Assembly (NCBI RefSeq): GCF_000150275.1
Contig: NW_002060943.1
Location: 10,497,064-10,561,063, forward strand
Length of the DNA stretch: 64,000 nt
Source of the DNA: Trichoplax adhaerens
Lineage: Eukaryota > Placozoa > Uniplacotomia > Trichoplacea > Trichoplacidae
Direction of reading: 5' to 3'
Shown here: positions 1 to 23,350 of the stretch, in pieces
Layout: the number at the start of each line of letters is the position of its first letter
Numbering within the stretch: position 1 is the stretch's first letter
Program-made: the position numbers and the translations under genes
The notes under the pieces: generated by a model
Databases searched by the model: none
What the model saw: the letters and a program-made list of their open reading frames with translations, nothing else
What the model was told of the DNA's origin: nothing

Positions 1-6943
<6,943 letters not shown>

Positions 6944-8283
6944 GCTTGAATCCTTGAATCTTGACCTCAGATTTGTACTATGAAATTGAAGATATTCTTT
7001 AAGTCTTGTTTCATACTCGTATACAAGAACTACATTAGAATTAATTGCTTACATTGCGCTATGCAATATTTTACTAAGTTGATGAATTTTTAATTTAATT
7101 TGTAACACTAGTAGATGAAAAGACAACAATGTAAGACACTTATCACATAAGTGCTATTAATTCTTCACATAGCTATTACATTGTAGCATGTCAAGTTATT
7201 TAGTATTTCGACGAGATATCTTAATTTATTTATACTGTACAGAATGGTAAGATGATTAGATAGAATGAAGCTTAGATGATTGTTGAATAAGAAATTCTGT
7301 GACGTTAACATGTGTAAATTGAGAAATGGTTATGAAGCTATTAAAATATTACTGATACTAAATTTTGTAGCAACAAAGATTATAGGCATAATACTGATTA
7401 AAAAGATTTCAACTCATCATCATTTTCTTTCCTTTCAAGTTAAGACGAGAATGCTGTTACTACTCCATTTATAATACGTATACTCTACTGTCATGGACTA
7501 CTACAAATCTTACCAAAATCTTCTTATAGGGTATGATAGTGTTATACTATATACGTACGAGTACTTGTAAGATAATGTTTAACACTTCATTAATCAATAT
7601 AATCAACAATTTTGTAATTCTGTAATTAAAGGAATTTTGCGGATGTATGTTAGCATTCCTCCATACAGTTATGGGTGCTTTAAATTATAGAATTAACTTT
7701 TTAGTACTTTTATATGCAGGATTTATTTTTATAACATTGTAATACCACAACCTATAGGTATTTTCAAAGCGCTAAAGTCGTACAACTGTCAGCTGTATGA
7801 ATGAAAATATTCGCGTTTCAGGTTACTTACTGTAGAATGCAGCAGGATACCAATCTTTTTAATGCATGTTACGAGAATAATGCATCATTGATAGCAATAG
7901 AGTGAATTCCTTTTAGAAGTTGGGCTGCCACAACTTTAATATTCTACGCATACAGTCGAGGCTTTAATATATGCAATGGCTACCTGGATGGATTTGAGAA
8001 TAAATGATGACAACATTTGGTGTTGATTCTCTCAACACATAGATGACATTTACTGTAGTACGCATGTGCAGACTGAACAACGACCATGCCACCATCCACC
8101 TGGTGCACAGTAAGGTACTGTACCGTACTTTCATGGACTACTGTACTGTACAGTATACTGTATCATACTGTATTGCAGTAAGGTAACTCTATTACAAGTT
8201 ACTATTTTACGCTACAGCTCACTGACATACTACTACAGTGAGCTTGGACGACATCTGCACGGCGAAGCGCGGCGGGCAAGCTA
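6944..8283. other. Intergenic region between divergent MBTPS1 and GNAT genes
   Basis: This is about 1.3 kb of AT-rich sequence without a convincing coding exon. It should hold the MBTPS1 promoter on its left side and the GNAT promoter on its right. The right-hand end contains a TACAG/CTGTA repeat cluster, listed separately, and a locally GC-richer stretch at about 8250-8280. No TATA box or CpG island can be claimed with confidence. Confidence 0.5.
8114..8184. repeat. TACAG/CTGTA palindromic array upstream of GNAT gene
   Basis: This is a run of TACTGTAC-type units (GGTACTGTACCGTAC, ACTGTACTGTACAGTATACTG) ending about 185 bp before the GNAT start codon. The units are pentamers TACAG and its complement CTGTA, so the strand can fold on itself. 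It belongs to the same family as the arrays upstream of VPS4, the V-ATPase d gene, KDSR/Snail, MCM4 and GPI/GGCT. Confidence 0.8.
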
Positions 8284-8367
8284 GTGTTCATAAAAATTAT
8301 TATTATTTATTTTGCCTGTTGTGTTGCAGACACGTATCTAAAACTGAGAGCCCACATGCAAAAGAGT

Positions 8368-8802
8368 ATGGAAATTTTAGAGGTGAAAGAACGAGATCAG
8401 ATTAAGACGTGCTTTAATGCTTTTAAAGAACTTCGCCCACATTTAAAAGATTCTACGTCTTTCGTAGATCAGGTCATCGAACAGCAAAAGCAGGGTTATA
8501 CAATTGCTGCTATATTTGATAATAGCGAATCTTCATCAGCTGCAGCTTGTATAGGGTATCGTGAGATAACTACCTTAGCCTGGGGAAGATGTATTTACAT
8601 TGATGATTTTACTACGCATTCCGTGCATCGAAGGAAAGGGTATGGGAATGCTCTGCTCAAGTACGTCATCGACATTGCGAAACGAAATGGATATGACATG
8701 ATTCACCTGGATACTGGATATGGTAGACATGATGCACATCGCGTTTACCTCCGTAATGATTTTCAGTTCAAAAGTCATCATCTCAGTCTAACTTGTGAAT
8801 AA
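8368..8802 (+). CDS. GNAT-family N-acetyltransferase, intronless, bacterial-like
   Basis: Predicted GCN5-related acetyltransferase of about 144 residues (148 if the ATG at 8356 is used); the acceptor substrate is unknown. The coding part is one exon. The acetyl-CoA pyrophosphate-binding loop is RRKGYGNALL, preceded by YIDDFTTHSVH (beta4) and followed by HLDTGYGRHDAHRVYL and FKSHHLSL. The order RPHL...Q..GY...WGR..Y.DD..T...R..G.G..LL...LD.G..R..AHR.YL is typical of a large bacterial and fungal GNAT family. A good splice acceptor (TGTGTTGCAG, ending about 8329) lies just upstream, so the 5' UTR may be spliced and the GTG-initiated extension back to 8284 is probably not translated. AATAAA motifs overlap and follow the stop (8798 and 8811). 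An intronless coding exon among intron-rich neighbours suggests horizontal origin, which is not proven. Confidence 0.85.
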   Translation: MEILEVKERDQIKTCFNAFKELRPHLKDSTSFVDQVIEQQKQGYTIAAIFDNSESSSAAACIGYREITTLAWGRCIYIDDFTTHSVHRRKGYGNALLKYVIDIAKRNGYDMIHLDTGYGRHDAHRVYLRNDFQFKSHHLSLTCE

Positions 8803-9045
8803 ATTAGATTAATAAACTTGTACAATATTTATAATGTATGCGTTATGTTTTATTATTTGTATCTTCTCTCTACAGTATATCAATTATTTTTTACATGCAA
8901 ACAAAGGTTATAGCGATAATATGGAATAGGACCAGGGAACTTCATTTGTACTTTTTAGTGTCCTCTCATATGAACTACTGTACTGTATGTATCAAGAAAT
9001 GATCTTGTTTGCAAAAGACAGTTGATATCATAGAGTGCATTAGGT

Positions 9046-9477
9046 ACACTGTACAGTGTACAGTACAGTACTGTACTGTACGGTACTGTAAGTTATACTG
9101 TATGTTCGTATGCAATACAGTATACAGTACTGTACTCGTAATAGTGGCCCATTGAGTGAGTAGGTTAGTCCGTTTGTTATATCATATTATTACTGCTGTA
9201 CTGTACATCTCTCTCTGTGATGGCTCCATCTTGCTACAAAATAAAGTCATTTAAACATTTACTGTAGGTATTACTCATTTAGATATTTTTGTGTTATGAT
9301 GTAATGACAGTACTGTACAGTACTTGGTACCATGGGTAGGGGTAGGGCTGTACAGTGTACAGTACTGTATGGGCCGGGCGTACAGTACTGTACAGTACTG
9401 TACTAAAGTGAGTACTGTAATGTACTGTGCTGTACAGTGTACAGTACATTCTTAAGTAAGTATTGTACTGTACAGTG
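9046..9477. repeat. TACAG/CTGTA palindromic arrays upstream of VPS4
   Basis: Two dense blocks (9046-9136 and 9306-9477) consist mostly of TACTGTAC and GTACAGTAC units in alternating orientation, with small interruptions such as GGGCCGGGC. They sit between the end of the GNAT gene and the VPS4 start. A third, smaller block lies at 9841-9882, closer to the VPS4 ATG. An open frame on the minus strand across 9452-9634 is made partly from this repeat and is not a gene. Confidence 0.85.
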
Positions 9478-9840
9478 CTCTACTGCGTTGGAGACTTGTA
9501 GCTGGTTTTAGTCTATACAGTATCAGTATATACGTACGTATGTTTAAGACACTATAGTGTTTTGTGATGGCGCTGCGCTGTGTAGTCTGCAGCGCATGAA
9601 GAGAGGATTGAGCAAACGATAACTTCATAAGCATTCACGTTTTTTAGTCTCCTGGATGTACTGATTTACTGTTTTGATAATTGTCATTTCTCAATTGCTT
9701 GCTGTAGAGTATATACAGTATCTTCATCACACTTATCGCTGTAATCGTATAACGTTAGTGTCTTACAGTAAATAAGTAGTTCAGTATTACTGCCGACGTG
9801 ATAGCAGTAGAGTATTGACTTGGCTTGGCTGAGAATTTAA

Positions 9841-9882
9841 CATACTGTACAGTACTGTAACGTAGTGTACTGTACAAGTGTA
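9841..9882. repeat. Small TACTGTAC cluster proximal to VPS4 start
   Basis: The cluster contains CATACTGTACAGTACTGTAA followed by TGTACTGTACAAGTGTACG. It lies about 85-125 bp upstream of the VPS4 ATG at 9966, so it is probably in the core promoter or 5' UTR. Confidence 0.75.
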
Positions 9883-9965
9883 CGTTGCTCGCTACGGTAC
9901 ATCCTCAGGTGATAAAGTGAAACGGGCAAGGGCAGTTTGCGAACGCCGTTCAGGTCCAATTCAAA

Positions 9966-15023
<5,058 letters not shown>

Positions 15024-16629
15024 CGATACTGACTCTTCAATCGTTAAGACTTTGAAATGAAGCCTAATCATGATATAAAAATTAGCATTAGCGGATGGCA
15101 TACGAAGGTCCGCTTATTTAGTACACATTATAAATTCATGAACAAAAACGTATCCGTGATTGATCTTTCACACTCTCTTTTGATTGATAGCTTTGCCATA
15201 AGATTACGTTGCATTGGAATGTTAACTTTACGTACGCGTATTTTATCGTTTAACATGTTAAATGGTTACGATTGAAATTTTGTAATCATGTTGTATCATA
15301 CATACATCGTAGGATTAGAAAAATAGATTTCATTCTATCTGTAAGTTATGCTTTAACCGCTTTTACCTTAAAGATAGCTTTATAATCGTGATAATCTGTA
15401 CACTGTGCTTGAGTACTTTTCTTACTTCTTGCAATTTCGTAAACTAACATTTATTCCAGAATACTTATTGGATTGGTTAAACAAGGCGGCTAAGCTCTAT
15501 ATACATACAAATATACGTACACTATACAAGAATAGCTACTAGCTACGCATAAATACTCGGTAAAGTGCAATCACCGATTCTTATAGCGGCCTAATTTGAC
15601 AGTTGCTGATAAATGTAGATTACCATATATATTTTTAATGTCAAGAAAATAGTATTAACTATAAGTTATCCATAGTTAAGTAATCCACTACTAAGCTGTG
15701 ATTGTGTTAAAGTATAAATAAAGGTTCGATTTGTAATATTTGGTGTGAAACGTTCTCTTAAGAACCTTTGAGAGGATATCGTCCGTAAAGTGCAATTTAC
15801 AGTTGTAAGTTTACGTTTTGGTACGAGTTATTCTTACCTTACATTCTCATGGCTATATAGTCTATCCAAAATGAGTGACTGCGAAAAATTTGCGTCAATC
15901 AAGTTTTTAAACACAAACCATAACTAGATCGGATGTGCGCTGTTTTATTTAGATATTATTATTATGTACAGCATAAAATAGACAAATATTCATTATTAAA
16001 ACTATAACTATTTAATTAAGTCAAAGCTAAATAAATAAATGCTATAACACACTAACAATATAATATTGCAGTATGCATGTTACGGTTTAGTTGCTGCCGC
16101 AGTCGTAAAATAACATTTGTTGCTAAAGAAACAATTTCGAACTACGACTACAAGTGCTACAGTTACTACCGAAATCTCTTAATGCCACAGCTCGAAATTG
16201 TAAAAATCTATCAGATTTTTCACCTAAATGAATTAAATCTAAATAGCACTTACTAAACGCTTAGTTTTTGAATAGATAAAAGCAGTTAGCGAATAAATTT
16301 GTAAAACATATATCGTTATACCCCTAACATAGTATTGCCTAAGAGTAATAATACGCGTATATTTTATGATTTATCATGTTTTGTTGATGATGTTATAAAG
16401 GCGTAACAAATAGTATATTCAATCATAGTTCTAAATTTCAGTCAGTGACTAGTGTTTTACGTTTTTTCTTCCGATTACAATATAATCAATTTCTAAAAGT
16501 CAGCACACATGCATTTTAATTTCATCTAGCTTTTCATTAATGACGATAAAGTCTTAGACTGACTATCACAGCATTACTGCCATCGATATGTAAATATCAT
16601 CGCCTCTTATTCTGATATTAACCTATTTT
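15024..16629. other. Intergenic region between convergent VPS4 and V-ATPase d genes
   Basis: About 1.6 kb of AT-rich sequence carries the 3' UTRs of both neighbours. An AATAAA motif lies at 15717-15722 on the plus strand. No exon, RNA gene or repeat array was recognised. Confidence 0.5.
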
Positions 16630-18730
16630 TTAGAATATAGGAACATAGTTATCGATTTTTCCTCGATTTCGTTGAGCAATACATTCAGCAATCCAAACGA
16701 CATTCCGGCTTTCTTGTTCTTTTAACTTCAGCCAACCGTAGAAAACCCCAAAATGAAATTGCTGCTGGAACGCTAGCACGTTCAATTTTACCTATGAATG
16801 ATTAGAATAATGGTACTCCCATTACCCGGTTAATTTTCAGAGATATGGTAAAACTAAGATTATCACATACCTCATGCTCGAAGAATCTGTCTTCGAGTGT
16901 TTTTTCTGAAGGTCCGTTACCGACGTTGTCAAAGATGTTACGATATTCCTAATTAATCGTGAGAGTAATATATTAATTGTCCATAGAAATTACTACTTCA
17001 AACGAATAGAATTCGTAATTGTCTTACACCGTAGTATTGAGCAACATTTTGCACTTGATCATAGTCGTCTGCCTTAGCCAGCTTCACTAGACCGTCAGGG
17101 TACAACTGACCACAACGAGGATAAAGCTTTGCTCTATCATCCTTGCTCAATTCAGTGCCAAACGAGTTGATGGTTATAATGAAAGCACGCCTGTCTGCTT
17201 CAAACTAATTATATTTTCACAGATATGAAGATATTGGAATTAAGTGAGCTTATTAAATTAACGGCAATTCACGATTCGTTTTTATATTGTAGTATACTCG
17301 TATTTTCATTAAAATCAAATCGAACAATTTGTAATAAAGTATATTTACACGTAAAATTTGCCCCATAACTTCAGCCGTTGCACCCCCAATATTTTGACAG
17401 AAGTTGTAGAATGATTCCAGGTATGCCTTTTTATAGATTGCATACTAACGTCAATTTTTCAGTTTTCAACCATTTAAATATCAATTTTATAGTATTTTTG
17501 TACAATTTCTATTAACAGCTATCTATACTTAGTATCTTTCCGTAAGCTATAATATAATATGCAGTATACTGAAGTATTCTATGCTACTTTACTTTCCTAG
17601 CGCGCTGTACGGAATGTTAAAGTACGATATACAGTACCTTATATAACGTATTTCTGATTATTTCTATGTTCATTTCGTCCATGTCTTGTTCGGAGATACA
17701 CTCGACAAAGAAAGGAGCTATGAATTAAGCGAGAATTATTTCCATTAAAACTAACTTAATGCTAGATTATTAACATAGAATTGATGGATATTTACATATC
17801 CTGGCGTGTATAGTAGATACGCTTATTATCGGACCCTACCTAACGGTGTGTCAACAAGGACAGCGTTATACAACTCAGCTGGTGTTGATGCGATACTAAT
17901 TGAAGCCATTTGTTCGAAACTACCTAAAGGATGACATTTAGGCAATAGTTCCGAAATAGCACGTTGGTGAAGTGTACCAGTAATAAGTAAGATGATGTTA
18001 TCAATCATGTAGCTGTAACTAGAAAAGTATTTAGGAATTTCAGTAACGTTTTACAGTCAGGTCAAAGGCATATGCCTTCACCATATGCTATCAAGATGTC
18101 CTGTAAAATAAGACTGAAAACGAATTCGCATATTTAAGCCTTACGTGATATAATCCAAAAATTGGGATAATGGTGCTAATGAATGATTCCTAAGGTGTTG
18201 AAATTCAATTACTAGTTTCTCTCGGAGTTTATCATCGATAGTTGCGACCTGTAAAGGTGATGGTTCATTCTGAAGGAAAGTACCATAATCCGTACTTTGA
18301 AGATGCAACTTTAGATCTACGGTTATTGAAACAAATTAATTCCAGTTAATCAAGGCCAATGCGCGTAGAACTTTATCGGATTTACATAGATTCCTATATC
18401 TATTTCTTAACTCAAAATTGATCTGTTTAAAGCAGTATTACAGCACAACTGACAAGAAAAGTTTCAAATTTACAAATGTCTAGCAGGCAAAGGATCGGCG
18501 TAAATATAAATTCACGCACTAATCTTCCACTATCGTACTAACTTGAAATCCATGTAGACTACAGTACGCTTCGGGAATGTCGTACTGTAACATTATGTCT
18601 TACCTTCAAGGGTTTCACATTGAACAAGATTCAAGTAGTCGCCTTGGGTCAAAATACCACTCCGAAAACCGCGACACAGACCCTCTAAATAACCGTGATC
18701 TACGTTGAATAAAAATTCTGAATCGGCCAT
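16630..18730 (-). CDS. ATP6V0D1: V-type proton ATPase subunit d (V0 sector)
   Basis: Subunit d of the membrane V0 sector; it couples the central stalk to the c-ring of the proton pump that acidifies endosomes and lysosomes. Eight exons join in frame: 18730-18604, 18316-18145, 18018-17840, 17717-17638, 17426-17349, 17204-17028, 16948-16871, 16791-16630. Diagnostic stretches are [11 protein letters not shown] near the start, [29 protein letters not shown] with [60 protein letters not shown] and a C-terminus ending KIDNYVPIF. The start [10 protein letters not shown] replaces the longer vertebrate N-terminus. Length (about 350 aa) matches the family. It cannot be told whether this is closer to vertebrate d1 or d2, so the symbol stands for the family. 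Confidence 0.97.
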
Positions 18731-18792
18731 AGCGAAATGGAAAAGTTTTTAACGATTAGTCCAGCTGATAAAAAGAGAGTGGTCCAAATTGT

Positions 18793-19245
18793 ACACTAGT
18801 TATATGTACAGCAAGTACTAGTACTGAGCGTGTATCTGTAAACTGCTGCACCGTACTAGAAGAAAAAATATGATATCATTAACTTTTATGGATAGGATAC
18901 TACCCGTATATCGGTACAGTACATGCAGACCGACAGAAATTTGTACCGTACGATACGGTATTGTACAGTACATGGCTGAGTACTCACGAGTCGTAGAGTT
19001 CTGTACTGTACTGTACTGTACAACAAACGTTTGAAGACCAGACTCACAAGAGGATCATGTGAGCAACGAGATACAGTACTGTACATTACACTGTAGATTA
19101 CAGTGTACAGTACGCCCATACAGTATACAGTACTGTAAGTATGCAGACCGATGTGCAACACTGTACTGTACAGTACAGTAGTCTGTACTATACCGTATGT
19201 CCGATGCCAGATTACAGTACTGTACTGTACTGTATGCCTGACAGT
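18793..19245. repeat. TACAG/CTGTA palindromic array upstream of V-ATPase d gene
   Basis: A 450-bp zone starts about 60 bp upstream of the V-ATPase d start codon. It is rich in runs such as TACTGTACTGTACTGTACAA, ATACAGTACTGTAC and GTACTGTACAGTACAGTAG. Long open frames on the minus strand here (18886-19387) translate to Tyr/Ser/Thr/Val-rich repeats (TVQY, YSTV) and arise from the pentamer itself. Less dense units continue to about 19370. Confidence 0.85.
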
Positions 19246-19399
19246 CAAAACAGAGTTTGGGTAATTTCTTCGCGTGTGTACCGTGTACTGTAGTTATTCC
19301 TCTGCTTCTAGTGAACACCGAACTATTCTCCAAAACGATACATGTATATACTGTACAGTCTATAGTATAGTGTACACATTCCATCATGAATTAATTACT

Positions 19400-20357
19400 A
19401 CATAACTAGTTCTATGGGATACGCCGCAAATTAATTCATTACTTTAAACTTTCAAAATTGATCGCAGGGACTACAGTTAGCTCCATTGTATAATTTATGT
19501 TCTACAGTACGAGCATATTGACAGTACAAGTACATGCAATAATAATAATATTAACAATTAATAATAATCCACGACGTATAAATTAACACATTTTAAAATT
19601 AAAATTAACTAGGATTTCATCTACAATGATGAACAGCTAGTTCTTGAATTGAATTACATCATTCATATGAATAAAAGTAACGATTATACTGTAGCAGTTA
19701 CTAATAGTAAGAAGTAACACTCCCTACGAAATCGTCCATATATGTACACTAATACAGTAGCGATTTCAATGACAAAATAAGAACACATTCAATACACATC
19801 ATCGTCTTACGACATTCTCGAAGACTTTATAACGATCACATTTACGTGGCTATCAACACAATAAGAAAGTAGTCAAGTTAATTCAAGTGGATACGTAGCT
19901 TTATTAAAAATAATTAAAAGAATTCAGTAAATCGGTTTCTATATCTTTCGAATAAACAGAATTGCGCTTGTCAGTAACATTACAGATGGTGCTAAAGTAA
20001 TGTATAATTATAATCGATCCCTGCTTAACAAAAATTTCAAGTGGATAGAAGCGTCTGAGCTTAGATAAATATTGCTACGTTTAGTGTTCGTGATTATTTG
20101 GAAAACGCTTCAAGTTTCATTCAAGATATGTTTAATGTGACAGTAGTGCTGTGCATTCACTGGCAGCCTTAGCAAATCGCAAAATTTTAGCTTATTCTAC
20201 TGAGTCATAAACACAAAAGTTTCAAAGCTTTGCTTCTACACTTTGGCGAGTTTACTGCATGGTGGCGTATACTAAATAAAGAACACAGTGGACAGTCATG
20301 ATAGCACAGTAGATCAAATTAAATTAACTGCTGTATATAATTTTTTAATAGCTTCAA
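19400..20357. other. Intergenic region between V-ATPase d promoter and KDSR 3' end
   Basis: AT-rich sequence with an AATAATAATAATATTAAC stretch at about 19540. No exon was recognised. The plus-strand open frame at 20288-20470 is the antisense shadow of the last KDSR exon. Confidence 0.5.
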
Positions 20358-22926
20358 TCAGTCGCGTTTGTTTTGACCCAAGTTTTTCTTTTTCATACAT
20401 TGAGAAACGATTCTACCAAATTGAAATTGGTAAAAAAATGCAGATATCCTTAGGATGGGGAGTAATATAATCTGTAAAGAAAATATGCACCTTATATTAA
20501 AAGATAATTTGTTGTAGATGATCTGCTGTCAATAATTATCAGATAGGTAGCTAGCGGAAGATGAAATCAAGATTGCAAATATGAGGTCATTTATCTACGC
20601 ATACTTGTATGATCCCGTCGATCACTGACGCCGCTGGAGCCATACCAGCTGTTATTATTGTCAAAACATTTCCTTCAAAGCCAACGGGGATAAAAAAATC
20701 TCCGTTCTGTGTACAAATGATAAATACACTTTACGATGTCATTTGATAAGAAACTAAAAATATCAATTGCCATAGTAAAGATACTACTGCAGTTCACATC
20801 GTAAAAATACTGCAATACCCTAATAATACATTTTGACCAGTGTAAACAGATTTATATGTTAACACGCTCTAACCGTAATTCCCTTTAGAATGTTATCAGC
20901 CACGAAATCTGATGTATATAATCCCGACGATTTGCTAATAATCACGGTTTCCTCCGGCTAAATAGACGATAGAGATTTTAGTGATCTTACAACCTCGCAA
21001 AGTAGGAAGGTAGACTTTAGTTTAACAACATATGAAGTACTCTATGGATTATATAACATGGAAAAGCCCACTGTGTGATTATTCTACCCAATTTTATGAC
21101 TAATATATTAATGTAGCATTAACGAGAAGATAAATCGTATAATATTGAACATACTTATAATGCAATATCTAATTCTATTACTTATGAGTTATAATAGATG
21201 TAAACTGCCTTAATAATACAGCGCAGACGTACAACTCCTCTTTCGATTTCTTCTTTATATCCAGGAGTATCTGTATCTGGTGGAAAAGCTATTGAAACGT
21301 TAACCCCATAAGGCTTAACCTATATTAAGAAACAATATACGAAATTTTAAATATAGTCTATCGAAATATTGTTATCGTAGTATAATCCTTTAGCCTCTTA
21401 CTTCCATCCGTAAACATTCTGCTAAGCCTCGGAGAGCAAATTTTGAGGCACTATAAGCCGTATAACCATAAAGGCCAATCTTATGTATACAACAGTAATA
21501 ATTGATCAGATAGACCATTTTGTAATAGTTTGTTTTATCCAAATGGGCTTTCGATATAGCAAAAGTCTCGTATATTTGGATATATTTCCTGCCTGAGATT
21601 ACGCACCTGACCCGCCTGAGAAGAGGTGAAAACAATAGTACCACTTCTCCGAGATTTCATACCGTCAATAACAGCTCTTGTTGCAAACACACTTCCATGA
21701 TAGTTAAGCCTCATTAAGCGCTAGTTAAAAGTAAAATATTACACATGTTTATATTTATTATGTAAAATGTTAGAAGTAAAATCTGTAATTAAAAGAAGAT
21801 CTTTTCAACTTAAACTTACTTCAAAGTCTTCTACGGCAGTATTTTCAAATGCAGATGCAACTGATGTACCTGCACAATTAATTAGAGCATCAACTGGTCC
21901 TAGTTCTGAGCAAGCCTAGATGAACAGCAATATTCAGCTCAGTAATATTATGCATATTTGATATTATTAAATTGTACTTCTAGTAGATAGACCTATTTCT
22001 CATGAGACTTTCGTGTACAATCAATCAAACAATATATAAATCATTTATTAAAACATTTTGAATCCTTATTTAAATCGTTATTTGGTTTTCGATAGAATTA
22101 TCAAGTGAACTTTACCTGATCGATTGCGTCCTTCACTTTCTGATAGCTAGCAGAGATATCACACGCAACGGTAGTGACCCTTTGCGACTCTTCCATATTT
22201 GCTCGCAAAGTTGCTGCTGCAGCTTTTAACTTCGCCTGAAATGATAAATTCTTATATCATTTAGGATGTATTGGTAACAAAAGTGCGGCATAATATATTG
22301 TACAAATACATTGTGTTGTAGATCAAAATTCATAACTCTTTAGAAAGGAAAATTCGCCTACAGGCATGTGTTCCAAGTACTGTACTGTAAGGTGTACACT
22401 GCATAGTGTATAGTCATCAATAGCAACAACATTAGTATCAGTACAATGCTTACGTCTGTGCGCGAAAGTAACGAAATATTTGCTCCTTTTTTGGCTAACC
22501 TAATAGCCACGGATAATCCAATGCCTTCAGACCCACCGGTAACCTATAATGCCAATAAAAAGATAAAATTTGATCACTCGTATACGCATATGTACGTACT
22601 ACCAAATTGCCAATGGGCGATTTGTGTATGTTGCAATCTGAAGATCCATTCGATACATTCATCACGAAACTAGTTGTTTATTCAACAACTGTGCAATACA
22701 TTGACCATGGACCCATGGGCCATGGGATAGTCCAGTGCTACATAATGCCAACTAGTGAATAGCAAATACAAGTATTCCCTAGATATTACTAGCAATGTTA
22801 ATCATTCAATAATTTCTTTATACTAACCAAGACATGTCTATTTTTAAATTCTACTTTAGACTTTCTTGTAAATGAAATGAAGCCAATTAATACACCAATG
22901 CCCGCAGTAATCCAAATTGCAAGCAT
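20358..22926 (-). CDS. KDSR: 3-ketodihydrosphingosine reductase (SDR family)
   Basis: Short-chain dehydrogenase/reductase that reduces 3-ketodihydrosphingosine to dihydrosphingosine with NADPH on the ER membrane, the second step of sphingolipid synthesis. Ten exons join in frame: 22926-22828, 22543-22454, 22235-22116, 21915-21820, 21720-21607, 21479-21402, 21319-21236, 20957-20874, 20706-20615, 20471-20358. The N-terminus ([19 protein letters not shown]) is a membrane anchor as in the human enzyme. The cofactor loop is [11 protein letters not shown], followed by INCAG, the catalytic Ser in [10 protein letters not shown], and Tyr/Lys in [27 protein letters not shown] follows. The last exon encodes a hydrophobic stretch ([14 protein letters not shown]) and a basic tail. 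Matches such as [10 protein letters not shown] and the hydrophobic tail separate it from other SDRs. Confidence 0.95.
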
Positions 22927-23350
22927 TTTGCAAATCTGCGTGGAAGCAACTCGATGGTTACTTCTACAATATACACTAAATATGTTATATAAAGTCTATA
23001 TAATTATATTTATTCTCGAAAGTATAACCTGTAATTATTATTACTATTACAGTTACTGGAAAGACAATCAACAAGCTTTTATACAATAGATCGATCGTAC
23101 GGTACCATTGATCTGTATGACTGGATACAGTACAGTACAGTACAATACAATACTGTACAGTATTGTACTGTATCCACTCATACAGATCACTAGGGAATAC
23201 AGTGCACTTGCTGATCCTGGGAATAGTACCGAAGAATTATGTAGTGCAAGGCTATAAATAGACAAACAAACTGGCGGTTAAAGTAGTTTGCTGCGGCGTA
23301 GCTCGTTTACTTCCAGCAAGATTTAAACATAACAAGCTCGCATTAAAATA
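22927..23350. promoter_or_regulatory. Divergent intergenic region shared by KDSR and Snail
   Basis: Only 424 bp separate the KDSR start codon (minus) from the first Snail coding exon (plus), so both promoters must lie here or overlap. An 81-bp palindrome made partly of TACAG pentamers sits in the middle and is listed separately. The basal promoter elements were not resolved. Confidence 0.55.
23109..23189. repeat. 81-bp near-perfect inverted repeat with TACAG core
   Basis: The left arm 23109-23138 begins TGATCTGTATGACTGGATAC. The reverse complement of the right arm 23160-23189 begins TGATCTGTATGAGTGGATAC. The 30-nt arms differ at two positions. The outer part of each arm is unique sequence, while the inner part merges into the TACAG/CTGTA pentamer repeat. 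The whole could form a long hairpin or cruciform in the KDSR/Snail divergent promoter. Confidence 0.85.

Noticed and set aside
7280-7474. 64-residue open frame on the plus strand
   Set aside because: No ATG start, no family resemblance and hydrophobic random composition; it is likely chance in AT-rich DNA.
18886-19387. Two long overlapping minus-strand frames of 110-120 residues
   Set aside because: They translate from the TACAG/CTGTA array (TVQY, YSTV repeats). A pentamer array without stop codons gives open frames in several phases.
20288-20470. 60-residue plus-strand frame
   Set aside because: It overlaps the last KDSR exon in antisense; the minus strand has the family match.
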